14,342 bases of DNA. It comes from Bacillota bacterium (GTDB lineage Bacteria; Bacillota; Clostridia; Clostridiales; Clostridiaceae). Positions 1 through 6,714 of this stretch are shown in pieces. The first letter of the stretch is position 1, and each line of letters begins with the position of its first letter. Both the position numbers and the translations under genes were made by a program. The stretch lies in contig JAEXLD010000127.1 of NCBI GenBank assembly GCA_023445445.1, positions 1 to 14,342 of the forward strand. Reading direction: 5' to 3'. The notes below the pieces were generated by a model, which was given only the letters and a program-made list of their open reading frames with translations, made no database searches and had not been told where the DNA came from.

Positions 1-1923
1 ATCTTCTGCTTCATCAGGTATAAATACTTTTCTTATTTCTCTTCCCATCTCATATTTTATAGGAATATTTTGAAGGTTAGGTTCTGTACTAGATAATCTT
101 CCTGTGGTAGTTACAGTTTGGTTGAAAGTTGAATGTATCTTTCCATCCACATCAATAACATTCTTTAAACCTTCCACATAAGTAGAATTAAGTTTAGTTA
201 TTTGTCTATAATATGTTATTTTTGGTATTATCTCATGCTTATCTTGAAGCTTTTCTAATACCTCAGCATTAGTTGAATAACCTGTTTTTGTTTTCTTTAC
301 AACTGGTAAATCAAGCTTTTCAAAAAGAATTTTCCCTAGCTGTTTTGGTGAATTTATATTAAACTTTTCTTCAGCTAAATCAAATATTTCCTTCTCTGTT
401 CTTCCGATTTCCTCTTTAAATTTTATTGCTAAAGTATCTAGCATTTCTCTATTAATATTAAACCCTAAGGATTCCATTGAAGATAAAACAAAAATTAAAG
501 GATGCTCTACATTATAATATAGTTCCTCCATATTCTCTTCTTTTATTTTTTCATTAAGTATATTATAAATATCTTCTAGTTTACTATTAATCCTACACTT
601 AATTTCATCTTTATTTCCTTTAATATCTTCACCTAAGTATTCATTTATTAAAGATAAAATATCATAAGAAGTTCTTGCAGAATTTATTAAATAAGCTGCT
701 ATAGCCGTATCGAAGTCAAAACTAGCAATAGATATTCCTAACTTATTTAATATAGTAATTAAAGGTTTCCCTTCATGAATAACCTTTTTTAAATTACTAT
801 TTTCCATTATGTTTTTTAAAGCTAAATTAGCAGAACTTTCATCTTCATTACTAATTTCACTAAACTTAATGAAGTAATTTTCTTTATTACATGAAATATA
901 AAGATTATTTAATGATATTTCAGAATACTTTTCACTATTATTTGCCTCAAAGGAAATATATATAGTTCCATTTAATTCATTAGAAAGTTCTAAAAGTGAA
1001 TTAGAACTATCTATATATTTAATATTTATTTTCTCATCTTCCTTATCATCATCTTCTTCACCGCTAAAAAGCTTATCTAATAAAGTTTTCATTTGAAGTT
1101 TAAAGAACATCTTCTTAAGTCCATCTTTATTAAAGGATTCTTGACTTTTTATATCATCTAAATCAAAATCTATTGGCACTTCTGTCATTATAGTTGCTAG
1201 CTTTTTACTAAAAATAGCTTGTTCTTTATAGGTTTCTAAATTATCCTTTACTTTTTTACCACTAATATTATCTATATTATTTAATACTTCTTCTATAGAA
1301 CCATAGGTTTGTATTAATTTATATGCAGTTTTTTCTCCAATACCAGGAACTCCAGGAATATTGTCTGACTTATCTCCCATAAGACCTTTTACATCTATAA
1401 ATTGAGTTGGAGTTACTCCAAATTCTTCAATAAAGCTATTATGGTTAAATGTAGCTGTTTCCGATACACCTTTTTTAGTTATAACTACATTTATATTATC
1501 TGAAGCCAATTGAAGTGCATCTCTATCTCCAGTAACTATATATACTTCTATATTATTTTTTTCTGCATGTTTAGCTAAAGATCCAATAATGTCATCAGCT
1601 TCAAATCCTTCTAATTCATATATAGTTATTGATAATAAGTTTAAAATTTCCTTTATTATTGGAAATTGCTCTGCAAGTTCTGGTGGCATTTTCTTTCTAC
1701 CAGCCTTGTATTCTTGATACTCTTTATGTCTAAAAGTAGGTCCTTTTTTATCAAAGGCTGCTACTATATAATCTGGCTTTAATTCCTCTCTCATTTTAAA
1801 TAGCATATTTACAAATCCATAAACTGCGTTTGTATGAATACCTTCAGAAGTTGTAAGCTCTGGAATTGCATAAAAGGCTCTATTTAAAAGAGAGTTTGAA
1901 TCTAAAATCAATAATCTTTCCAT
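1..1923 (-). CDS. polA: DNA polymerase I, N-terminal 641 residues (partial at left edge)
   Basis: The frame is open from an ATG at 1923 to the left edge, with GGAGGA at 1928-1933 as ribosome binding site. The 5'-nuclease domain (about residues 1-290) shows its acidic metal ligands: D8, the FDKKGPTFRH stretch near residue 60, EADD (D110/D111), TGDRD (D133, D135) and GDKSDNIPG (D184, D187). An acidic linker (about 308-318) leads to a degenerate 3'-5' exonuclease domain: the positions of E. coli D355, D424 and D501 appear to be S324, L388 and a serine. The polymerase domain begins near residue 490 and is cut just after GRLSSTEPNLQNIP (609-622), before the catalytic motif A. The role is DNA repair synthesis and Okazaki-fragment processing in the cytoplasm. 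Loss of proofreading residues is usual in Bacillus and Clostridium enzymes. It lies 100 bp downstream of glsA on the same strand. An ATTATA at 1973-1978 could be its own -10, but no good -35 is seen. Confidence 0.97.
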   Translation of the reverse strand, partial: MERLLILDSNSLLNRAFYAIPELTTSEGIHTNAVYGFVNMLFKMREELKPDYIVAAFDKKGPTFRHKEYQEYKAGRKKMPPELAEQFPIIKEILNLLSITIYELEGFEADDIIGSLAKHAEKNNIEVYIVTGDRDALQLASDNINVVITKKGVSETATFNHNSFIEEFGVTPTQFIDVKGLMGDKSDNIPGVPGIGEKTAYKLIQTYGSIEEVLNNIDNISGKKVKDNLETYKEQAIFSKKLATIMTEVPIDFDLDDIKSQESFNKDGLKKMFFKLQMKTLLDKLFSGEEDDDKEDEKINIKYIDSSNSLLELSNELNGTIYISFEANNSEKYSEISLNNLYISCNKENYFIKFSEISNEDESSANLALKNIMENSNLKKVIHEGKPLITILNKLGISIASFDFDTAIAAYLINSARTSYDILSLINEYLGEDIKGNKDEIKCRINSKLEDIYNILNEKIKEENMEELYYNVEHPLIFVLSSMESLGFNINREMLDTLAIKFKEEIGRTEKEIFDLAEEKFNINSPKQLGKILFEKLDLPVVKKTKTGYSTNAEVLEKLQDKHEIIPKITYYRQITKLNSTYVEGLKNVIDVDGKIHSTFNQTVTTTGRLSSTEPNLQNIPIKYEMGREIRKVFIPDEAED

Positions 1924-1936
1924 TTTTTCCTCCAAA

Positions 1937-1956
1937 TTAAGGAATTAATTCCTTAA
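1937..1956 (-). promoter_or_regulatory. 20-bp perfect palindrome in the polA leader
   Basis: Arms TTAAGGAATT and AATTCCTTAA form a perfect 20-bp palindrome. It ends four bases before the polA Shine-Dalgarno. As RNA it could fold into an 8-bp stem with a TTAA loop; as DNA it could bind a dimeric protein. It does not match the clostridial or Bacillus LexA box (GAAC-N4-GTTC). Function is unknown, and palindromes of this kind are easier to get by chance in AT-rich DNA. Confidence 0.4.
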
Positions 1957-2023
1957 AGCTATTTTTATATAAATTATACTATTATTAAGTAAATAAATCA
2001 TTACATTTTAATTAATATATATA

Positions 2024-2941
2024 TTAGAAAATACTTAAATCTAATTCCTTAGATAAATCTTTAATTAGGTTAATACCTGCAATACTATTTCCTTTTTCAT
2101 CTAGTGATGGTCCATAAATCCCTATTCCAAAGTTTCTTGGAACTGTTGCAATTATGCCCCCACCGACACCTGACTTTGCTGGAATACCAACATTTACAGC
2201 AAATTCACCTGATGCATCATACATACCGCAAGTAACCATTATAGTTTTTACTATTCTGCAGACTTCCTTAGGTATTATCTTTTCATTTGTCCAAGGTATA
2301 ACTCCATCATTTGCTAGTACTGCGCCAAATCTGGCTAAATCCTTTGCAGTTAATTCTATTGAACACTGCTTAAAATACAGTTCTAAGATTTCTTCTACAT
2401 CCCCTTCTAAAACCCCAGTACTTTTCATAAAGTAGGCTAAAGCTCTATTCCTATTTCCAGTTTCCTTTTCTGATAAATATACTTCTTCGTTTACATCTAT
2501 ATGATTATTATTAGTTACAGTTCTCATAAAATCTAATATTTTTTCTAACTTTTCATCTACATCCTTACCATCTATTAATGAAGTTGTAACTATTGCTCCA
2601 GCATTAATCATTGGATTATATGGCTTTCCACTATCTCTAGCTTCTAAATTCACTATTGAATTAAAGCCCATTCCTGTTGGTTCCACATCTACCTTTTTAA
2701 ATACATTATATCTTCCATTATCTCTTATAGCTAAAATTAAAGAAACTATTTTAGAAATACTTTGCATAGTAAATTTTTTATCATAGTCTCCTGCATAATA
2801 TTCTTTTCCTCTAGAGTCTACAACATATATACCTAAATCATCTATATTTGCCTTTGATAGAGCTGGTATATAAGATGCAACCTTTCCTTCTTTTCCATAT
2901 ATTCTGTTTTTTTCTACTAGTGTATTTAATAAACTAAACAC
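2024..2941 (-). CDS. glsA: Glutaminase (serine-dependent, beta-lactamase-like fold)
   Basis: This enzyme hydrolyses L-glutamine to L-glutamate and ammonia in the cytoplasm. At 305 residues it has the usual length of bacterial GlsA/YbaS-type glutaminases. Family hallmarks are visible: the Ser-x-x-Lys catalytic pair in QSISK (S61, K64), PYNPMINAG (N109, N113), ETGNRNRALA (E160, N165), a tyrosine in LYFKQC (Y189), GMYDASGEF (Y241) and AKSGVGGGI (K256, S257, G258). No signal peptide or membrane segment is present. The start codon is GTG (plus-strand CAC at 2939-2941), chosen because a strong AGAGGTGA site lies about six bases upstream. It is divergent from pepS across 168 bp and has polA downstream on the same strand, with no obvious terminator between them. 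In some bacteria this family contributes to acid tolerance through ammonia release; here supply of glutamate is an equally good guess. Confidence 0.95.
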   Translation of the reverse strand: MFSLLNTLVEKNRIYGKEGKVASYIPALSKANIDDLGIYVVDSRGKEYYAGDYDKKFTMQSISKIVSLILAIRDNGRYNVFKKVDVEPTGMGFNSIVNLEARDSGKPYNPMINAGAIVTTSLIDGKDVDEKLEKILDFMRTVTNNNHIDVNEEVYLSEKETGNRNRALAYFMKSTGVLEGDVEEILELYFKQCSIELTAKDLARFGAVLANDGVIPWTNEKIIPKEVCRIVKTIMVTCGMYDASGEFAVNVGIPAKSGVGGGIIATVPRNFGIGIYGPSLDEKGNSIAGINLIKDLSKELDLSIF

Positions 2942-2981
2942 TAAATTTCACCTCTTGTTTCATTGGTTTATGGCACTATAT

Positions 2982-3010
2982 ATTATATTAATAATTATTA
3001 TTATACACAA
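2982..3010 (-). promoter_or_regulatory. Possible glsA promoter
   Basis: On the minus strand a TTGTGT (3005-3010) and a perfect TATAAT (2982-2987) are separated by exactly 17 bases, about 40 bases before the GTG start. A second TATAAT lies at 3000-3005 without a good -35. The region is so AT-rich that chance -10 matches are common. Confidence 0.4.
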
Positions 3011-3064
3011 GAAAATTTATACTTATTTATTTTAACTAGACTAATCTACTATATTATGTAAGAA

Positions 3065-3073
3065 TGATATAAT
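3065..3073 (+). promoter_or_regulatory. pepS promoter, extended -10
   Basis: TGATATAAT is a perfect extended -10 element (TG-n-TATAAT) 36 bases before the pepS ATG. No convincing -35 lies 16-18 bases upstream, which is acceptable for extended -10 promoters. It implies transcription starting near 3080 and a leader of about 30 bases that includes GAGGTGA at 3097-3103. Confidence 0.55.
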
Positions 3074-3109
3074 AAAAGTATAAAATTTATAAATTTGAGG
3101 TGATTTTTT

Positions 3110-4342
3110 ATGGACATGGAAAAAATGTTAGAAAAGTATGCTAAATTAGCAGTAAAAAAGGGAGTTAACTTGCAAAAGAATCAGGTTTTACTAATAAATA
3201 CACCTGTTGAATGTGTTGATTTTGCAAGAGCTATAGCTAAAGTTGGATATGAAGAAGGAGCTAAAGAAGTTATAGTTCATTATGGTGATCAAACTATACA
3301 AAGGCTTAAACTAGAAAATGCATCTATTGATACATTAAAAGATGTTCCAAACTGGGTAGCGGAATCTTATAATTCTTATGCAAGAGAAGGATGTTGTGTC
3401 ATTTCTATTTCTGCATCTGATCCTGATGGTTATAAAGGAATTCCTATGGAAAAAATATCTGCTTTTCAAAAAAGTAGACAGTTAGCTTTAAAAGAATACT
3501 CTGATTATTCTATGTCAAATAAAATTCGTTGGACAGTTGTTTCAGTTCCAACAGAAGCTTGGGCAATGAAGGTATTTAATGATTCAAATTCTAAAGATGC
3601 TGTAGATAAGTTATGGGAAGTTATCTTTGATGTTGTAAGATTAAATAATGATGATCCAATTAAAGCTTGGGATGATCATAATAAAAATATAGCTAAAAAA
3701 TTAGAATTCTTAAATGAATATAAATTCAAAAAATTACATTATAAAAATTCACAAGGAACAGATTTAACTATAGAGTTACCTGAAGATCATTTATGGCTTG
3801 GTGGAGCTGAGAAATGTAGTTCTGGAATAGAATTCAATGCTAATATGCCAACTGAAGAAGTATTTACATTACCAAAGAGAAATGGAGTTAATGGTACTGT
3901 AACATCATCTAAACCATTAAGTTATAGTGGTAATCTAATTAATAACTTCTCCTTAACTTTTGAAAATGGTAAAGTTGTAGATTATAACGCTGAAGAAGGC
4001 TATGATACCTTAAAAGACTTATTAGAAAGTGATGAAGGAGCAAGATATCTAGGTGAAGTTGCTTTAGTTCCTTATGATTCACCTATATCTAATTCAAATA
4101 TTATTTTCTATAATACTTTATTTGATGAAAATGCAGCTTGCCATTTAGCTTTTGGTAGATCATACCCTATTTGTTTAGTAAATGGTGAAAATCTATCAGA
4201 TGAAGAACTTTTGAATAAAGGAGCTAATGATTCAATTATCCATGTTGACTTTATGATAGGTACAAAAGATTTAGATATTGTAGGCTATACATCAGACAAT
4301 AAGGAAATAAAGATATTTACTAATGGTAATTGGGCGTTTTAA
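3110..4342 (+). CDS. pepS: M29-family metallo-aminopeptidase (PepS/AmpS type)
   Basis: This cytoplasmic aminopeptidase removes N-terminal residues from peptides using two metal ions. Its 410 residues match the family length. The six metal ligands known from family M29 are present at the expected numbers: E250 in MPTEEVF, E316 in LGEVAL, H345 in AACHLAFG, Y352 in RSYP, and H378 and D380 in IIHVDFMIG. There is no signal peptide. The ATG at 3110 follows GAGGTGA (3097-3103) at good spacing; a second ATG two codons on is less well placed. It is the only plus-strand gene here, divergent from glsA and ending at the hairpin terminator at 4451-4478. With the Opp peptide importer further along, it fits intracellular use of imported peptides, but no shared regulation is visible. 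Confidence 0.95.
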   Translation: MDMEKMLEKYAKLAVKKGVNLQKNQVLLINTPVECVDFARAIAKVGYEEGAKEVIVHYGDQTIQRLKLENASIDTLKDVPNWVAESYNSYAREGCCVISISASDPDGYKGIPMEKISAFQKSRQLALKEYSDYSMSNKIRWTVVSVPTEAWAMKVFNDSNSKDAVDKLWEVIFDVVRLNNDDPIKAWDDHNKNIAKKLEFLNEYKFKKLHYKNSQGTDLTIELPEDHLWLGGAEKCSSGIEFNANMPTEEVFTLPKRNGVNGTVTSSKPLSYSGNLINNFSLTFENGKVVDYNAEEGYDTLKDLLESDEGARYLGEVALVPYDSPISNSNIIFYNTLFDENAACHLAFGRSYPICLVNGENLSDEELLNKGANDSIIHVDFMIGTKDLDIVGYTSDNKEIKIFTNGNWAF

Positions 4343-4373
4343 ATTTAGAATGTAAAATGTATAATTAGGGAAT

Positions 4374-4391
4374 AAACTCCTAAAGGAGTTT
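4374..4391 (+). other. Small hairpin downstream of pepS
   Basis: AAACTCC and GGAGTTT form a 7-bp stem around a TAAA loop, 31 bases after the pepS stop. No T-run follows directly, so it is not a classical terminator. It may protect the 3' end of the mRNA or be incidental. Confidence 0.35.
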
Positions 4392-4450
4392 GTAAAAAGA
4401 TATGTTTTTAGTAATTTGTACCTAATTACTTTAATAATTCTTAATTTTTA

Positions 4451-4478
4451 ATAAGAGGCTGTTGAAGCAGCCTCTTAT
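4451..4478 (+). terminator. Rho-independent terminator of pepS, possibly bidirectional
   Basis: ATAAGAGGCTG and CAGCCTCTTAT form an 11-bp perfect stem with loop TTGAAG. On the plus strand it is followed by CTTATTATATGTTC, which is T-rich but interrupted. It sits between two convergent genes (pepS on plus, the DUF3284-like gene on minus), so it probably stops transcription from both sides. The minus-strand flank is a poorer T tract, so the plus direction is better supported. Confidence 0.8.
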
Positions 4479-4542
4479 CTTATTATATGTTCTTACTTTT
4501 ATTTCAATTTTTTCTTATTTACAGTATTGTTTAATACTTCTA

Positions 4543-4998
4543 TTAAGCTTCCTTTTGAGTAGCACTTCCATCTCGTCTTTCTAATTCTTTTTCAAGTATT
4601 TCTTTTAAATTATTTATTTTTTCTTTCATTTTCTTTTTTGCACCAATTTTTTGTATTAAAACAGTAATCTTAGAAGAAAAGCTTTTTATATCTTGAACTT
4701 CCTTTAATGATACTTCTGTAGAGTTATCATCAATTTCAGAAAAAGTATATTTAGAAATATACTTATCCTTATCAATTGAATTAGTTACTTCATATAATTT
4801 ATTCTTTTCATATCCAGTAACTGTTGTTAACATTTCTATCTTTTGCTTAGCTACATATTTTATAGTTCTTTTATTGCTACATCCAACAGGATTTTTATCA
4901 TTAAACTTTGGAATTTCTCTTTTATTTAAATCAATAAATACTTTAAATACTCTTTCTATTGGATAATTTATTGTAGTCTTTATCTCATAATTGCTCAA
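4543..4998 (-). CDS. DUF3284-like SRPBCC-fold protein, function unknown
   Basis: This is a 151-residue soluble protein. The start (NYEIKTTINYPIERVFKVF), the alternating beta-strand pattern and a long C-terminal helix rich in lysine (KKKMKEKINNLKEILEKELERR) match the START/SRPBCC fold, and the layout resembles DUF3284 proteins of Firmicutes. That assignment is from memory of the family and not from a search. SRPBCC proteins often bind hydrophobic ligands in a deep cavity; no ligand can be named. The start codon is TTG (plus-strand CAA at 4996-4998), supported by GGGGGA at 5005-5010 six bases upstream. No signal peptide or membrane segment is seen. It converges with pepS and lies about 90 bp downstream of a small basic gene on the same strand, from which it may or may not be co-transcribed. 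Confidence 0.8.
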   Translation of the reverse strand: MSNYEIKTTINYPIERVFKVFIDLNKREIPKFNDKNPVGCSNKRTIKYVAKQKIEMLTTVTGYEKNKLYEVTNSIDKDKYISKYTFSEIDDNSTEVSLKEVQDIKSFSSKITVLIQKIGAKKKMKEKINNLKEILEKELERRDGSATQKEA

Positions 4999-5088
4999 TT
5001 AAAATCCCCCTTACTATATACTCATAATAATATTATTACATTTTTTATTTAAAACATCTATAAAAATGTGCTATTCCACAACATAAAA

Positions 5089-5250
5089 TTAATTATCTTC
5101 ACTTCTTGGCTTATTTTTGCCTAATTTTCTAGATTCCTTTGAATATCCAACTTCGTCTGCTGTTTCCACCTTCATCTTTCTTAATTCAGCTTTAGTCTTT
5201 TGTCCTGCCTTTTTATTTTTCTTTGAATTTTTATTATTTTTATGTGACAT
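5089..5250 (-). CDS. Small lysine-rich protein of 53 residues, unknown function
   Basis: An ATG at 5250 is preceded by a near-perfect GGAGGTGA site, and the frame runs 53 codons to TAA at 5089. The protein begins MSHKNNKNSKKNKKAGQK and ends LGKNKPRSEDN. It has about 14 lysines and 3 arginines and very few hydrophobic residues, so it is probably disordered and may bind nucleic acid or ribosomes. Small basic proteins of this look include minor spore proteins in endospore formers, but I recognise no family signature and assign none. It lies just downstream of icd on the same strand. Its ribosome binding site is inside the 3' arm of the hairpin at 5251-5290, so its translation may be controlled. 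The strong Shine-Dalgarno and coding-like composition make it a likely real gene. Confidence 0.7.
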   Translation of the reverse strand: MSHKNNKNSKKNKKAGQKTKAELRKMKVETADEVGYSKESRKLGKNKPRSEDN

Positions 5251-5290
5251 AAAATCACCTCCAATTATAGTTTTAATTGAAGGTGATTTT
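5251..5290 (-). promoter_or_regulatory. 16-bp hairpin that buries a ribosome binding site
   Basis: The arms are 5251-5266 and 5275-5290 with an 8-base loop. Read as minus-strand RNA, all 16 pairs form, one of them a U-G wobble; read as plus-strand RNA the same position is a C-A mismatch, which favours a minus-strand role. The GGAGGTGA of the 53-residue gene lies wholly in the 3' arm, directly before its ATG. The hairpin starts 13 bases after the icd stop, so it may also end icd transcription, although only a TTTT tract follows the pairing core. Confidence 0.65.
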
Positions 5291-5303
5291 TTTATTCTAA
5301 TTA

Positions 5304-6518
5304 TTATATATTGTATATACTTTCTAATCTATTTCTTATTTCCTTTATAAACTCTGAAGAATTAGTTACTGTAATATTCTCTAATTCTGATAATAAAGCT
5401 AAATCCTTAGTCATATATCCTTCATTTATTGTTTGCATAGAAGCTTTTTCTAAATTATTAGCAAATTCAATTAAATCATTATTGCTATCTAATTCTCCTC
5501 TTTTCCTTAAAGCTCCAGACCATGCAAAAATAGTTGCAATAGAATTAGTTGAAGTTTCTTTCCCTGCTAAATGATTATAATAATGTCTTTGAACTGTTCC
5601 ATGAGCAGCTTCATATTCATAATAACCTTCTGGAGAAACTAAAACAGAAGTCATCATTGCTAAAGAGCCAAAAGCAGTAGCTATCATATCACTCATTACA
5701 TCACCATCGTAATTTTTACAAGCCCATATGTATCCACCTTTTGATTTTATTACTCTAGCTATAGCATCATCTATTAATGTATAGAAATACTCTATATTTA
5801 ATTCTTCAAATTTTTCTTTATATTCATTCTCAAATATTTCTTGAAAAATATCCTTAAATGTATGGTCATATTTTTTGGATATTGTGTCCTTAGTTGCAAA
5901 CCATAAATCTTGTTTAGTATCTAATGCAAAATTAAAGCAACTTCTTGCAAAACTTTCAATTGATTTATTTAAGTTATGCATTCCTAGAACTACTCCATCT
6001 CCATTAAAGTTATGAATTAATTCTCTTTGTTCTTTACCTTCTTCGCTAGTAAATACAAGTTCTGCTTTCCCTTTACCTTGAATCTTCATTTCTACATCCT
6101 TATAAACATCTCCATAAGCATGTCTAGCAATAGTTATTGGCTTTTCCCAAGTTCTAACATAAGGCTTAATAGAATCAACTGTAATTGGAGCTCTAAAAAC
6201 TGTTCCATCTAAAATTGATCTTATAGTTCCATTTGGACTCTTCCACATTTCTTTTAAATTATATTCTTTTACTCTTTCAGCATTTGGAGTTATAGTTGCG
6301 CATTTTACACCTACTCCATATTTCTTTATAGCTTCTGCTGCTAAAACAGTAACTTCATCATTGGTTTCATTTCTATATTCTAACCCCAAATCAAAGTACT
6401 CTGTTTTTAAATCTAGGAATGGATATAACAATTCCTCTTTTATAATGCCCCATAAGATTCTTGTCATTTCGTCTCCATCCATTTCAACTAATGGATTTAT
6501 CATTTTTATCTTTTCCAT
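5304..6518 (-). CDS. icd: NADP-dependent isocitrate dehydrogenase, eukaryotic-like subfamily
   Basis: This enzyme oxidises isocitrate to 2-oxoglutarate and CO2 with NADP. Its 404 residues resemble the homodimeric subfamily of human IDH1 and Thermotoga, not the E. coli type. Substrate residues are visible in KSPNGTIR (S94, N96, R100), VFRAPI (R109) and ARHAYGDVY (R132, Y135). The catalytic lysine is K210 in FATKD. Metal-binding aspartates are D250/D251 and NYDGDVMSD (D273, D277). R311 and H312 in AAHGTVQRHY occupy the positions that set NADP preference in IDH1. ATG at 6518 follows AGGGGG (6525-6530) with six bases between. The gene has its own promoter and is followed by a hairpin and a small basic gene. 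No citrate synthase or aconitase gene is adjacent. In a fermentative clostridium the likely role is to supply 2-oxoglutarate for glutamate. Confidence 0.96.
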   Translation of the reverse strand: MEKIKMINPLVEMDGDEMTRILWGIIKEELLYPFLDLKTEYFDLGLEYRNETNDEVTVLAAEAIKKYGVGVKCATITPNAERVKEYNLKEMWKSPNGTIRSILDGTVFRAPITVDSIKPYVRTWEKPITIARHAYGDVYKDVEMKIQGKGKAELVFTSEEGKEQRELIHNFNGDGVVLGMHNLNKSIESFARSCFNFALDTKQDLWFATKDTISKKYDHTFKDIFQEIFENEYKEKFEELNIEYFYTLIDDAIARVIKSKGGYIWACKNYDGDVMSDMIATAFGSLAMMTSVLVSPEGYYEYEAAHGTVQRHYYNHLAGKETSTNSIATIFAWSGALRKRGELDSNNDLIEFANNLEKASMQTINEGYMTKDLALLSELENITVTNSSEFIKEIRNRLESIYNI

Positions 6519-6551
6519 TATTAGCCCCCTTATCTAAATTTTGATAAATAA

Positions 6552-6580
6552 ATTATACATTATAATATACCCTTTTACAA
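6552..6580 (-). promoter_or_regulatory. icd promoter
   Basis: On the minus strand TTGTAA (6575-6580) and TATAAT (6552-6557) are separated by 17 bases. This gives a perfect -10, four of six matches at -35 and ideal spacing, about 34 bases before the icd ATG. An overlapping TATAAT at 6561-6566 is also present. No operator is recognised. Confidence 0.7.
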
Positions 6581-6660
6581 ATATCTTTTCTGTTTCTTGT
6601 ATACTGATTAGCAAGCTGATACTCTAATTTTCTTAATTATATTTTTTTAAATTATAGTAT

Positions 6661-6695
6661 AAAAAATAAAGCAGCCAAAAATTCTTGTCTGCTTT
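6661..6695 (-). terminator. Rho-independent terminator of the yeiH-like gene
   Basis: Read on the minus strand, AAAGCAG (6689-6695) pairs with CTGCTTT (6668-6674) around a 14-base loop and is followed by ATTTTTT. It starts about 20 bases after the transporter stop codon and precedes the icd promoter region. The stem is only 7 bp, but the T tract is good. Confidence 0.65.
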
Positions 6696-6714
6696 GTTAA
6701 TTTAAAATATTATT

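Noticed and set aside
2154..2435. Plus-strand open frame of 93 codons opposite glsA
   Set aside because: It lies entirely within the well-supported glutaminase gene, has no ribosome binding site and no protein-like features.
5062..5080. TGTG/CACA mini-hairpin after the 53-residue gene as a terminator
   Set aside because: Only four base pairs form before a short T tract; too weak to list as a feature.
5117..5350. Plus-strand frame of 77 codons with a hydrophobic, Phe-rich product
   Set aside because: Its hydrophobicity is the reverse complement of the lysine-rich small gene and the icd end; there is no ribosome binding site.
6598..6626. Short repeated ATCAG motifs upstream of icd
   Set aside because: Two five-base repeats upstream of the promoter are too short to call an operator.
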